The notes: generated by a model from the sequence alone, not told the origin. Positions 1 to 11,518 are shown, counted from the first letter of the stretch. The stretch is DNA of 64,000 bases from Diphasiastrum complanatum (GCA_029204225.1 CM055096.1:38807866-38871865); one strand, 5' to 3'. A program made the numbers and translations.

Positions 1-450
1 GGATCCATTGTGCCTCACATTAGTAATACATAGATGACTAGGGGTGCATGGGATGCTAAACGTGCAAATTCAAGAATCCTCATGCTTCTTACACAATAAG
101 TTGAAGACTGTCAAAAGGTGTTTTTGTGGAATGCAAACTTTTGGACAGTGGATCAAAGGGCTTTTGATTGACATGCACAAACGATGAGGTCGATGATCAA
201 CTTGTCAATCAAGGATCACATTGTGCCTCATATTAGTGATGCACAGATGACTAGGGTGCATGGGATGCTCAACATGCAAATTCAAGCAATGAAATCCTCA
301 TGCTTCTTACACAATAAGTTGAATAATGTCAAAAGGTGAAGACATGGAGGCCTATCTTACTCACAAAAGGAGATAAGTGACAAGAATTGATAAAGCTATG
401 AGGGACATAGAACTCATTCACATAATGATAAATGGATTTGTTCAGACATT
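1..450 (+). pseudogene. Ty1/copia gag (UBN2-type) remnant
   Basis: Plus-strand translation in pieces gives a copia gag core: a stretch reading SIKDHIVPHISDAQMT near 215-265, a Leu/Lys-rich helix, then EAYLTH and DIELIHIMINGFVQT near 350-445. The same family is seen on the minus strand at 31.0-31.4 kb (LSVKDHIITHICDD). Gag builds the virus-like particle of the retrotransposon. The frame is broken by several stops. Bases 1-120 and about 205-340 are two copies of the same gag segment, so there has been an internal duplication. The 5' end lies outside the window. Confidence 0.7.
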
Positions 451-457
451 TGTTTAT

Positions 458-645
458 TAGTCAAATAATGGCAAGAAAGCTATATCCCATTTTTGAAACC
501 TACTTGGCAACTAGCCTTGCCTTATGTTTGCTTACATTTCCATCCATCTTTAGTTTCAGATTAAAAACCCATTTACATCCAATCACATTCTTAAGAGGTC
601 TATCAGCAAGGATCCATGTGCCATTTTCCATGTAGTGGGTTTCTT
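458..645 (-). pseudogene. copia reverse transcriptase N-terminal fragment
   Basis: The minus strand encodes the start of the copia RT domain: LKNVIGCKWVFNLKLK followed by SKHKARLVAK, the conserved GCKWVFK...KARLVAKG block. A stop follows the final Lys, and a shifted frame continues briefly. It is opposite in strand to the gag fragment that ends just to its left, so the two pieces are not collinear as they stand. No integrase was recognised to its right. Confidence 0.75.
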
Positions 646-780
646 TCCTTGCCTATCCAACCCAAGATCTAATCAATCTAGCATCAAGGAGATGAAGCTA
701 GTTGTCACGCGTAGATTCGTTCCCATGAGAGCGATAGCATAATTCAAATTTCAGCATGAATGGAAGATCCATATCTAACT

Positions 781-1060
781 CTAACATCCATGAACCCTAA
801 GCATTAACACTACATCCATTAATTCACAATTTTCAAAAGCGATTTTCCCGGTGCCCCAATTATGAATTACTTGCGCAACTCGTAACCATAGGCGTCCCAA
901 TAGGACTCGGTAGACATTTGGTGCTTCTTGTAAGTCCATTACTACGAAAGTAATGACAAACTGTACTCTGACAATTCTGACAGGTATATCTTCAACCATT
1001 CCTCGCAGACGAATCAGCCAACTTAATGGCAAAAGTCGCAGGTTTTATCTTTGTAAGACC
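781..1060 (-). pseudogene. Ty3/gypsy aspartic protease fragment
   Basis: An 83-residue open stretch contains QEAPNVYRVLLGRLWL followed by HNWGTGKI. This resembles the C-terminal half of plant Ty3/gypsy retropepsins, where an (I/V)LLGRPWL motif closes the fold. The catalytic DTG/DSG part should lie upstream (right) but is not readable. It is probably a scrap of a gag-pol polyprotein and could belong with the gypsy gag at 44.3-45.0 kb. Assignment rests on motif resemblance only. Confidence 0.55.
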
Positions 1061-1123
1061 CTATTTTGCACATAGGTTTGTAGAAATCAAGTTAACGGTT
1101 GTTTCATTAGGAAATTGTCTATG

Positions 1124-1414
1124 CTATATCGGCAGGGTGATATTTTTTTTCTCACTTTTCCAAGCTGCTCCGACATAGAGTACTTCATTAGATTCTTCAA
1201 ATCCGACACAAAAAAGTGGCTCTTGATAGACTTCTGATTCAGCTTGAGTTAACTTTTGTGCTAATACTTCTTTTGCTTTTGGCACCAGCTTCAGAAACTC
1301 TCCCAACAAAATATTGATCTTACTAGACGAAATATTCATGAGCAATTCTGTTTGCGATGCTTCTAGTTCAGTCATCTTGAAGTGTTCTTCATGATCATGC
1401 AACTTTGCCTTCAA
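1124..1414 (-). other. Unrecognised ORF, possibly gypsy gag-pol linker
   Basis: A 96-residue minus-strand frame, Glu/Lys/Leu rich, with a helical N-terminal half (KLHDHEEHFKMTELEASQTE). It lies directly upstream, in minus orientation, of the gypsy protease fragment, so a polyprotein linker is the simplest guess. I recognise no domain. It could equally be a chance ORF. Confidence 0.25.
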
Positions 1415-1429
1415 TAGAGCTACATGGAA

Positions 1430-2172
1430 TCCTATTCATCAAATGGTTAGCACAAGTGAGAGCTTCTCCCCAATCAGGGTATACTCATTTTCTTATATCA
1501 CGATTTATATTGTTGCCAATCCTAAATAATGCTTTATAAACATCCTTGGCTTATGTGATCCTTCTTATGGCCGTACCAAGCCTTTTTGACAACTCTAATG
1601 TGCTCTAGGTGACAAAGATATGTATTGACAATCTAGATATGGGATTGCAAATTGGTTTGGTAGACATTGTGCGAGTGCAATAAAGTGACTCAATTTAACT
1701 TTTGATTGGAAAAATATCATTTGGATGCAAATTGTTGCATGTTGCCTCATGATTTCTTTATTTTGCTTGAGAAATAGTATTTGTCCCTCACACAATGAAT
1801 TGGATGATGTTAGAAAAAATGCCTTTTCTTTGTTTGAGAAATTATTTATATCCTCCAATAAGTTGGATGTTGGTCAAGAGTTACTTTCCTTTGCTTTGCT
1901 TGGGGTTAAGTGTTATAGTGTAAAATAAGCCTGCATAAATGAAAACTTTAGGTAGGGAGTCATATTCTATAATGAGCTTATGTAAATGATGAGGACATGG
2001 AAGGAAAATTTATTGTTATTGTAAAGGATTAGTGGGTATGATGGAATGATGCAATGACCTTTTCTTGATTCTCCCTAGCTCAAGTTGCCATGTGTGCTGT
2101 AGCATTATCCAAAAAGACTAAGAAAATCCGTAAGATACAGAGACGATGCATTGAATTGAAGCCAAGTGTATG
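1430..2172. other. Intergenic, no gene recognised
   Basis: AT-rich sequence with short ORFs in both directions that resemble nothing known. It separates the transposon scraps from the receptor-kinase gene and presumably holds the gene's distal promoter. Confidence 0.5.
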
Positions 2173-2178
2173 TATAAA
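2173..2178 (+). promoter_or_regulatory. TATA-like box upstream of receptor kinase
   Basis: TATAAA within TGTATAAAGT, 446 bp before the kinase start codon and 40 bp before the ATG of a 46-codon upstream ORF. If it is used, the transcript would have a long 5' leader. The GC content rises just downstream (2210-2340), as in a transcribed region. No expression evidence is available here. Confidence 0.3.
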
Positions 2179-2212
2179 GTAATGGGTTCGTGAAAGGAAA
2201 AATGATCGATAT

Positions 2213-2353
2213 ATGGCGACGGCAATGGCAGCGGCGGGCAGCTCTTACAGCTTGCGAGAGAAGAAGAAGAAAAAGATCGAGAATGGGAGGAGAATCGGAG
2301 AAGATTTTGATTCCGGGTGTTCTTTTGGTATGCCTGGTGATGCATGGTTGTAG
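2213..2353 (+). CDS. Small upstream ORF, 46 codons
   Basis: An ATG at 2213 opens a frame starting MATAMAAAGSSYSLREKKKKK and ending DAWL before TAG at 2351. It is Ala-rich, then has a five-Lys run, and is locally GC-rich unlike its surroundings. It could be a uORF on the kinase transcript or a lone first exon of a lost gene. A GGTATG near 2329 would serve as a splice donor. It matches no family I recognise. Confidence 0.25.
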   Translation: MATAMAAAGSSYSLREKKKKKIENGRRIGEDFDSGCSFGMPGDAWL

Positions 2354-2618
2354 AGATAGCATTTAGATCACCAAGTGGATATTTATCAACCGAGTCTTAA
2401 GATTGAGATTTATGTTCATCGGATGACAAGATCTTGAATAAGTAGATAAGCCCAATTGATCGATTCTTTGAAGATTAGAATTAGAAGCAGATTCTGCTGC
2501 ACTTTCATCAGAGAAGATTGGATATATCGATTGATCTGAAGTGGCATGAGGTATTGGATTATCTAGTGCGTAGGTAATGGAAAATTATAGTGTAGTTTGA
2601 TTTGTGTGCAATATATTC

Positions 2619-5600
2619 ATGGCTGTGCTATCTTCTCCCGGGCAATTCGCTGTAGCTGTTATGTGGGCAGGAATGTTTCTATTGGCATTTGCTGCAGTTA
2701 AATCGACTCTGGCCATGGCAAGCTTGCAGATGGATGCAGAAGTTTTACTAGACTTCAAGACAAACGTGAGCGGTCAGGCATTACAGGATTGGGATCCATC
2801 CACTGCAGCGAATCCTTGTGGCTGGACAGGAGTAAGTTGTAATCTCACCCTTCAGCGTGTGGTGGGGCTAGATCTCTCCCGAACGGGACTGATGGGTACC
2901 ATCTCTCCCAGGCTAGGAGATCTGCAGATGCTCAATAATCTCAACCTTTCTAGGAATAATCTCACTGGCTCTATTCCTCCTTCTCTAGGTAGATTGTCGA
3001 ATCTCAATACTCTTGCTCTGTATTCAAATATCCTGATAGGCAACATCCCAACGGAGCTATCTAATTGCTCGGCTCTGTTGGTGCTCGACCTCTCTCGCAA
3101 CAAGCTCAATGGAACTGTGCCTCCTGAACTGGGTGTCCTCTCTGAATTGCTGGATCTAGACATCGGCTATAACAACTTCACAGGTACTATACCCGCTTCC
3201 CTTGCTAATCTGACCAAGCTTCTTGCGTTTGGATTGTATGGAAATTATCTGAAAGGGAGTATTCCTCCGGAGCTTGGTGCGCTCTCACAGTTGGAAGCCT
3301 TCACCATGTACTACAACAACCTCACAGGCAATATTCCCCTTACCATGATGCAGAATTGCACCAATATGCAGTTCTTTCACGTTGAATTCAACAACCTTTC
3401 TGGTACAATTCCTCCCCAGTTACAACAATTTACTCAATTGAAGCAGCTTTGGATAGATGGAAACAATTTTACGGGCAGCATTCCTCCTGAACTAGGAAAC
3501 TTTTCTCAATTGATGTTGTTTGATTTAGGAACAAACAGCCTGACAGGTAGCATTCCTGCCTCGCTTGGACGGCTCACAACGTTGACGATCTTATTTAGCA
3601 TAGCTGATAATGCACTCACTGGAAGCATTCCTCCAGAGCTAGCAGCAAACTTCACCAATTTGCAGGTATTCAAACTCAAGGGAAATATGCTCAATGGTAG
3701 CATTGCTCCAGAGTTTGGTCGGATGAAATCGCTCATTGGATTGATAATCAACAACAATTTGCTCTCTGGTGAAATTCCTCCCGAAATTGGTAACTGCTCC
3801 CTGCTAGATGAAGCGCAATTGCACTATAATCAGTTCAGCGGAGCTATACCTGCGGAAATAGGCCGCCTCAGCAGGTTAAGCATGCTCTACCTGCACCATA
3901 ACCTATTGGCTGGAGAAATACCGGATGTTTTTGCTAATTTCACGATGCTAGGAGATCTAACTCTGGGCTACAATATGCTCAATGGGAGCATTCCTCGTAG
4001 TGTGGCTGGGCGGGGCTCTTTGGTAAAGAATTTCTCTCTGACGCATAATCAGCTGTCCGGGTTGATACCTGCAGAAATTGGACAGATGACTTTAGTCGCT
4101 TCTATCGATTTGTCCAACAACAATTTGTCTGGCAGCATCCCTGGAGGTATAGGGTATTGCGTGGGGTTGCTGCAGTTGAACCTCTCCGGAAACGCTTTGG
4201 TGGGAGATATTCCATCAGAGCTACAGAATTTGAAGAATCTGAACGAGCTTGATCTCTCTGCTAACGATTTTTCAGGCACTATTCCTTCCTTCCTCGTTCT
4301 CTTGCAATCGCTGACTCTTCTCAATCTCTCCTACAACGACCTTGTTGGTCCGATTCCATCAACTGGAGTGTTTCGCAATCTGACCGCTAGCTCTTTCCAG
4401 GGAAACGCTGAGCTTTGTGGAAAAATTCTGCGGATTCAATGCCCCCTTGGCGCAGCGAGCCCACCAGCTGCAGCATCTTCTAGAAAGGGCTTCGCTCGGA
4501 ACACGGCCATTGTTGTGGCCTGTGTTGGCGGCCTCTGTCTTGGATTACTACTTTGTTGCCTGCTGTTTTGCTTCAGAAGTCAAATCAGAAAATTTTCTCC
4601 ACCCACTGATACAACACTAGAAGTCTTTATCAAGGTGCCTAAACTGAAGCAGCTCACAACGCAAGACCTCTGGACTGCCACGGATGGATTCAGCGATGGC
4701 AATATAATCGGTACGGGAGGCTTTAGCACTGTGTACAAAGGCACGTTGCCTGGTGGGTTGCTCGTTGCTATAAAGAAGTTCAAGATTGAGAGCCACAATG
4801 TTGCAGCAAGCCACCCCAGCTTCCTGGCAGAGCTGCAGGCACTGGGGTTGGCGAGGCACCGCAATCTCGTGAGAATTTGGGGTTACTGCGCCAACATGGA
4901 GCTCAAGGCCTTGATCATGGATCTCATGCCCTACGGTAGCCTAGAGAAGCAGTTGTACGAGGCGAAGGGTGAAATCACAAGCTGGGCTGTGTGGTATAAG
5001 ATCATCACGGGCGTGGCTCAAGGAATGCTTTACCTTCACCACGAATGCGCAGACCCAATTCTTCATTGCGATTTGAAGCCAAGCAACATTCTCCTAGATG
5101 CAGAGATGGAGCCTCATGTTGCTGATTTCGGAATTGCAAGGATCCTCAGATATTCTGACATGAGTGGCGGTGTATCCACTTCTGCCTTCCAGGGAACATT
5201 CGGATACATGGCACCAGGTATTATCTCAAATTCCCATTCTTAAATATGAGTTCCACATGTAGATAGGCTTTGCGTTAATCTTTTAGCAGCTGTTGCTGAT
5301 GATCACTGCCTTGTCCATTGCAGAGAATGCTTCCCTAGGAAGACTCACATCCAAAGCGGATGTTTACAGCTATGGCATCGTTCTTCTGGAGGTGATGACA
5401 GGGCTAAAACCCACAAGCGATCTGTTCGCGCTGAATGGATCGACGATGCCAAAATGGGTGCAGAATGCCTTTGATCATGACGATCCGCTAAAAGTGGTGG
5501 ATGCAGAGCTGCTCAGAAATGCGTCTTCTGCAGATAAAGAGGACTTTATTCAGATGATGCAACTAGGGTTGGTTTGTTGCAAGAAATCTCCGGACGACCG

Positions 5601-5784
5601 TCCAACAATGAGAGAAATCGTGGAGATCCTTCGGCGGATGAAAATTGGAAATAATTACATGCATCAAGTAGCTGAAGGAAGCCTTGTGGATTGGAAAGGC
5701 AATGACATGCATCAAGTGGCCGTCGATAAAATCCTTGTAGCTTGGAAAGGCAATGGCAAACGAACAGTTGCATCTGATCTGTAA
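2619..5784 (+). CDS. LRR receptor-like kinase, non-RD, class XII type
   Basis: Two exons (2619-5217, 5324-5784) encode 1019 residues. I start at ATG 2619. The five open codons before it begin with GTG, and the 2619 start gives a hydrophobic signal peptide (about 1-36). Next come an LRRNT_2 cap with a CGWTGVSC Cys pair (~75), about 21 plant-type LRRs (LxxLxLxxNxLxGxIP) to ~595, a second Cys pair, a TM helix (~629-652) and a Ser/Thr kinase. Kinase landmarks are the Gly loop GTGGFSTV (698), Lys719 of VAIK, HCDLKPSN with Asp818, DFG 836-838 and APE 865-867. HCD instead of HRD makes it a non-RD kinase, typical of FLS2, EFR and Xa21 immune receptors. It probably binds an extracellular ligand and signals from the plasma membrane; the ligand is unknown. 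The tail after ~985 carries a duplicated MHQVA...WKGN motif. All catalytic residues are intact. Confidence 0.93.
5218..5323 (+). other. Phase-1 intron of the receptor kinase
   Basis: A 106 bp intron, donor CAG|GTATTATC and acceptor TTTTAG...TTGCAG|AG. It splits the Glu codon of the APE motif after its first base, and joining the exons restores MAPE followed by the activation-segment exit. A single intron at the end of kinase subdomain VIII is characteristic of class XII LRR kinases, so the position supports both the splice and the family call. Confidence 0.9.
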
Positions 5785-6767
5785 GCTCTATTAGCTTGCA
5801 AGACTTAAGGACCGCTAGGCCAAGAGGCTACTTACAATACCTATAATACATCAGTTCCAGGAAGGTTGGGATCATGTGCACTTATGAAATCAGCTGAAAG
5901 TGATTCCAGTGGGAAGCTTACAAGATGTTGAGCACTGTGATTTCCTGTCATCCAATCTAAAATAATGAGCGGAATTTGCGCAGAAAGAGCATTTGGGAAA
6001 GGATTCGATTTCTATATTTGGTGTGGTGATCGTTTTGAGCTTCTAGCAATTCTATAGCAAACAGCTTCCAGGTCTCTACCAACAATTCCACCTTAAAGTT
6101 CCAATTTTGTGCTGAGCCTAATTCGTTGTTCAATGAATGCCTTTGATACCTAAAAGACATGTCCAATACTAGTCAACTTAGCATCTTTGCGGATGACTGG
6201 TTTAGGAAGTATTCACTTGAATATGACAAATCACAGCTTGTATAGGAGATCCTTACAGCACAACGTCACACGATCTACTTACCTTTTTGCATGGATCAGA
6301 GATCCATATCATTGATGCGGAAGAATGCTATATTGATGCAACTGCAGCAAGTGTTTTGCTACCTGTTCAAACAATACTCCTGAAACCAATGCTATTATAT
6401 GCACCTGAGAAACTTGTGACCCTGAGATGCACTCTACACTCATTCATCTAACTTTTATATTCGACCATCATCAAAGGCTCATCTACTCTAATGGTAGACA
6501 TCATATCAAGATCACTCATTGCCAAAATCCATGCAGGATGCTGCAAATATTCAACAATAAAGTTTGCGTTTATCAAAAACACATTGACACCACTTGCTGA
6601 TCACATTAAATTAAAAGCATAATAAAGCATGGAATCGGTTGCAGTAATATCGCGGCAGGTCGACTATTTGAATGTACTAAATGACACATACAAGCATATG
6701 TCTCACGACAAATGTAGGATGGAAAATAGTTCTGTTATCAACAATGATTGCGAGACTATAGTTATTG

Positions 6768-6768
<1 letters not shown>
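5785..6768. other. Kinase 3' flank, no gene recognised
   Basis: AT-rich downstream sequence. It presumably includes the 3' UTR, but no clear AATAAA signal close to the stop was identified. Short ORFs here match nothing known. Confidence 0.5.

Positions 6769-6828
<60 letters not shown>
6769..6828. repeat. (TC)n microsatellite, ~60 bp
   Basis: An uninterrupted TC dinucleotide run of about 30 units, first of many CT tracts in the window. Confidence 0.98.
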
Positions 6829-6832
<4 letters not shown>

Positions 6833-7288
6833 AAGTTATTGCAAATAAATGTATGTCTTCCTCACATAGCCATCACAACCTCATAAATGATGTACTCTTG
6901 TCAACTCTAGCTAATCCTAATTTATTTTATGATGATCATGATTATTACATGTACTTTGCAAATTCTACGTAGACCATCCTTACATCGACAATTTACTCGT
7001 CTACCGGTAGACTCATGATACATCAAATTTGGAATATTGGTTTTAAATTCTATCATAGTTTTATACTTATGAACATTGTTTGTCACTATGAACTTGGTAA
7101 ATACAACATCTATCATGTTAGATATACTCCAAAATTTAAATGTAAACTCTTTTTGCCTTCCTCTCACAAAGTGGTATCAATGTCATATGTTAGATGAGAC
7201 CCTTTACTTTCCTATGTGAAATGGGATTAGGTTCGCTTCCTATTGTTTCTCTCCAATGAACATTGAGTTTTCTAACAAGTAGACATGT
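6829..7288. other. AT-rich spacer, no gene recognised
   Basis: No coding signal. The last part may be upstream sequence of the RNase H remnant that follows. Confidence 0.4.
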
Positions 7289-7440
7289 GGAATGATAGAG
7301 ATCTACATCTGGGAATCGTTTTGACCAAAAAAGATATAATATCATCAAATATTGAGGCCGAGTATATGGCAATAGCACAAGCAACAAAGTGGAAGCACTT
7401 TGGCTAAAGGTTAACCAATTACTCAATTGCAATCTCCAAA
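7289..7440 (+). pseudogene. copia RNase H fragment
   Basis: Translation gives VLTKKDIISSNIEAEYMAIA followed by QATK and, in a shifted frame, an LWLK-like piece. This is the copia RNase H block around the catalytic Glu (usually SSTEAEYMAL..ATKEALWL). No other catalytic segment is preserved nearby. It is a heavily decayed remnant of a plus-strand element. Confidence 0.65.
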
Positions 7441-9873
7441 ATATTAGGGACTTTCAAAGGTGTTGCATTAGAGTTACCTAACATAGAAATTCAAGATTCC
7501 TCCATGGATGTACGTGAATGTGCCAGGCACTACCGCTTTTCATCTCCATTATAGTAGGGCCCTTATTATTCAAGAGACGTTCATATTTGAATATTTTTAG
7601 CGGGAGAACATCATGCATGTTGCAATAGCCTAAGGATAGATGAGAGAGAATGAAGGTCCACTATGCATTGGTTTGTGTGTGAAACCCAGATGAAGAAAGA
7701 TGAAAAAATGAGAGCTACAAAGGGGAATAAGTGTGACTCAATATCACTATTGGCCCCCTTGGTGTGTGAAATCACTCTTAAGATGCTTAATGAAAGTAGT
7801 AAATCTAGTCATGTGGTATATACCGCAACACACACGAAGCTACTTCCCACTAAGCTATGTAAGAAATGTATCTCATGTCATACTCTTTTGGTTGTAATAG
7901 TACGCACATAAATATTCTTGCAAGTTCTAGATTCATTTCTATGGGCATGGAGAATGTGTTGCAATTCTCCATGTGGTACCTTTTATTTAGGTATATGCCA
8001 ATAAAAAAACCATTTGGCTTGAATAAATTAATCTTTTTAATATACCACAATATATTTGGATACCCCCAAAAAAAATGGTGATAGTTCTCACCTAGAATCT
8101 AAGTCTATATGAAATGCATATGTCAATCTTTCTTTTGTTTGTTGTACTATCAATAAGTGGTTTTATTCACAAAGAAAAAAATAATTATGTAAGATGTCTG
8201 TATTGACTTTACATGGGCATTGTTATTAACATGACTATTTTCAAAGCCATCTTGGCTAAAGAAACTACTCATATGTTGGTACTGCAAATTAACCACTAGT
8301 TTTTTAGGTCCATGTACTTTGCTAATGTGTCCTTTTCATTGAGTCATGTATATTTGTTTAGCAAGTTGTTTCTCACTCGAGACTGGAACATTCACATCTA
8401 GAGGAATTCTATGTAAGCATTTGCAATTGCCAATCAACCTTGTATAAATGTGAGACTCAGCAAAACTCATAGAACAAAGTTCTTTTTTTGGGAACTTTGA
8501 CACTTTACATTTGGTTTCTATAGGGCTAAAAAACATTCAAACTGATAATATGTCACAAATTTGACAAACTACACATGTAGCCAATCACAATGCAACACAT
8601 ACTCCATGTGATATTTATGAGGTGGCCAAGTTGAGCCTAAAAATTTAAGTCCTAACTTATGGGCTAAATTTGAGAGATTTTTGTGACAATCCACATGACT
8701 CATTTAATCCAACCACCAAGTGGGTGTGATCTTAGGCTAGGGGCTTAGATAGTAGAGGAAGGTCAACATCTAGTGATGTTTTCCAAGGCCAAGTTAAAGC
8801 ATCAATCTATGCTTGATCTTGGTGGTGTAAATGGTTAATTGAATGCTATTAAGTTGATTTGTTGTCCCACATATACTTCATTTTGCATTGAATGCATTTT
8901 TTGAATGATCATAATGACATTAGGAGCTATTGCCAATCTAACAATCTAGATGAGATTGTTGTGAAAATCCGAGACTAGTCCTCATTGATTTGATCATTGT
9001 GCAAACTCCAATGCTTGAATGAAGTTGTTGAAAGATTAAATTAAACATTACATCCTTCATTTTTCACATGGAATTAGAACTAGATTCAAGAATTTCAGTT
9101 ATTTTGATCATACTTAGCAAGTTTTTTGGTGCAAATGTAGGAATTGAAGAGCTAATGTGCTCTCAATGAGATCATAGCTTTAAATCATTTATTAGATAAA
9201 TAATAAAGTGATCAAGAGGTGCTTTCTTATTGTAAGTAAAGTTCAAAGACTAAGAAATATCTAAATCTTTGGACATTTAGCAAATTTTGCTCTTTTGTGT
9301 CTAGATGCTCGATTAATATCAACATCTACAAACATAGATTTGATTACAAGTTACTCGAATGGATTCCATCCACTAAATTGAAACTTTTGATCTGATATTA
9401 AGGTTCACAACACACCAAAGACTTGGTGTTTTTTGGTTAAGATCAATTATGATCTTGTGTCAAGTTCAAAATTGCTTGTGAATCTTATATCTTGTCAGTA
9501 AAAAGATTAAAAATAGTTTGACTTCAAATCAAATCAAATCCATTACAACTCTTAGAAAAAGATTATCTAGACTTGAGTGGGACTATTAGGGGTGAGTGGA
9601 TCATGGAATCAAGATTGTGACTTAGGCAAAGTTAATTTTTTTAAAATGCTTGACAATAGTGGAGAGTATCATTTTTTGTGATCAAGGTCTTTGTGGATCT
9701 TGCTAATCTTGAGTCTACATCAATCTTAGATTGCAAGGACCAACAACATCACCTTCGATTATTACTCACACGTGTATTTTGTGTACAATCCTTGCTTCAT
9801 AATGGCATCAATTTGATCTTTTCTTTTTAAAGCAGTTGAGAGAATAACTTCATCTAGCTATTTCATTTAAAAA
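7441..9873. other. 2.4 kb without recognisable genes
   Basis: AT-rich with only short shadow ORFs. The right half (about 8.6-9.87 kb) precedes a plus-strand gag and is probably the decayed LTR and leader of that element. I could not find a primer-binding site or clear LTR ends. Confidence 0.4.
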
Positions 9874-10425
9874 GTTAGAATGAAATCAATTATACTGCTT
9901 CAAGATATAGTAATGGGGATTGAGGAGGAGGCTCACATTCTTGAAGATAATGTGAGGTTCAAGAAGAGATCTAGAATGGCATTTTATTGCATATAGATGA
10001 ATGTGTCCAATGAGATTCTTAGGGATATAGGAGCATATGTCTCTCCCAAAGATATCTATAAGTCCAAAGATATGTCAAAATTGCTTAGCTTGAGAAACAA
10101 AATCCTCCAAATCTACCAAATCAAAAAAGAAAGTGCTCAAAGCTATGTACTTAGAGTGAAAGACTAGAATAGAGAGCTAACATGCATTGGAGAGCCAATC
10201 AACCAAGGAAAGCTAGCTCAATGTGTCTTGAATGGACTTCATGAAAATCAATCTAATCTTGCTCTATCCTATGCAATCCAAGAGATAATGGAGATCCTAC
10301 AAGGAGTTCATGTGCTTGAGGAGAGTAGGCAAGCAAATGTGTTGTCTAGAATGGGATCTACGAAAAAACAAGTTCAACTTATGAGTGGGGAGACTTATGA
10401 AATGGGCATGAAAAGAACCTTGGCC
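9874..10425 (+). pseudogene. copia gag (UBN2) remnant
   Basis: Almost continuous gag reading: FKKRSRMAFYCI, a stop, then MNVSNEILRDIGAYVSPKDI, KLLSLRNKILQIYQIKKES, a second stop after LRVKD, then GKLAQCVLNGLHENQSNLAL. This matches the gag order of the 39.2 kb element (MNVTNELLKEVG, LTLRRQIFS, IQVILNGL). Two in-frame stops and no zinc knuckle. It ends abruptly against the transposase-like fragment on the other strand. Confidence 0.8.
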
Positions 10426-10861
10426 ACCACTGCCGAGGCCCCTACCGTCTCCATTTGCTTCTTATATGCCTCTCTTTGTTGTCTGAAACGATCTGGACCT
10501 TCTCGAAATTCTTTCTTTGCAAACTTCCAATCGTCCTTGTGCACATTGTATGGCCTAGATTTGCCAACTCTCATCGCCTCTTAGATCTCTGATTTGTGGT
10601 GGCTCATCATGCTTCCCATGCATTTTCCCATCCATATTCGGTCAAATTCCAAATCAAGGGAGGGCACTAGAAATTCTCTATACAATTGGTCAATGACATT
10701 ATTTTTTCCCTCATCACTTTGTTTGCGCCAATCCTTGAAAATGTCCCTATTGAAGACCACTTGCGTGAGTTGCCTCATGCGAGTGATGATGTGACCATCG
10801 CGGTCATCCTCAACAATGTGCTTCTCCGCATCTATGTTATAGGATGGCAAGATGTCAGCTG
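10426..10861 (-). pseudogene. Transposase_24-like (Ptta/En/Spm) fragment, copy 1
   Basis: The minus strand reads DRDGHIITRMRQLTQVVFN, then FKDWRKQSDEGKNNVIDQL, and after one stop KDDWKFAKKEF and RFRQQREAYKKQ. The spacing of a (K/R)DW helix, a VID(Q)L helix, a K..DW..AKKE segment and a FRQQRE segment resembles the plant Ptta/En/Spm transposase family linked to CACTA transposons. It is clearly paralogous to the copy at 16.2-17.5 kb. Its 5' part is cut off exactly where the copia LTR begins. The family call is by resemblance only. Confidence 0.45.
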
Positions 10862-11505
10862 TGTTAGAAATTGTAAACTCCTACAACTTTGTCGCGAAGG
10901 TGACGAAGCGAGACGAAACAAAATGAAGTGAAGGGCGAACATACCCCGAAAACTGAAAGAAAGGTGTTCAAGATCTGGCCCAATGACCAGACAATGAAAC
11001 ACACTAGAAGAAGACACAAAACAAAAGAAAACAATTCGCGCTGCCAACTGGCAGCTCGATGAGCGTTGTGTATTGTACTTTGCGCTCAACTGAAGGAGAC
11101 AGCGATAACAGAGAATAACTAACTAGTTGATCAATATTAACTTGTTTTGTAATTTTTTGATGAACTATCTTGTAAACTCCACACAGTGGAAATAAATACG
11201 CATTTTTAATTAGCACAAAAGTAGAGGACGATAAAGAGAACGAATAGAATAGAAGAATATAGAGCTGTGCATGAAAGTCTGCCAACGAGCAGAACACAAC
11301 GACAGAGGTGAGCGTCAGGCCGCCAACGAGCGAGACACCGAACGACTCGTCCGAAAACAAAAAACAAAAAATATAATTTTTCTCTTTTTCACCTCATCGT
11401 TTGTGTCATCTTCTTGATTGATTATGTCATTATTTGTGATCTACAGTTGTTTGCTTAGGATCCTGGAAAAATAAAACAGAAACAACAAAGCAAAATTTTG
11501 CTACA
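10862..11505 (+). repeat. 5' LTR of inverted-core copia element
   Basis: Begins TGTTAGAAATTG and ends GCTACA immediately before the primer-binding site. Its first ~370 bp match the 3' LTR from 15576. It cuts the transposase-like fragment on its left. Confidence 0.85.
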
Positions 11506-11518
11506 TGGTATCAGAGCC
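11506..11518 (+). other. Primer-binding site (initiator Met tRNA)
   Basis: TGGTATCAGAGCC, the classic plant Ty1/copia PBS, adjacent to the LTR end. Confidence 0.9.

Noticed and set aside
2852-4864. Antisense ORFs of 80-103 codons within the receptor kinase
   Set aside because: Shadows of the LRR periodicity on the opposite strand. The sense frame is clearly coding with intact domains.
5293-5784. Exon 2 of the kinase as a separate gene starting at 5293
   Set aside because: Its first residues lie in the intron. Splicing 5217 to 5324 restores the APE motif and a normal kinase C-lobe.
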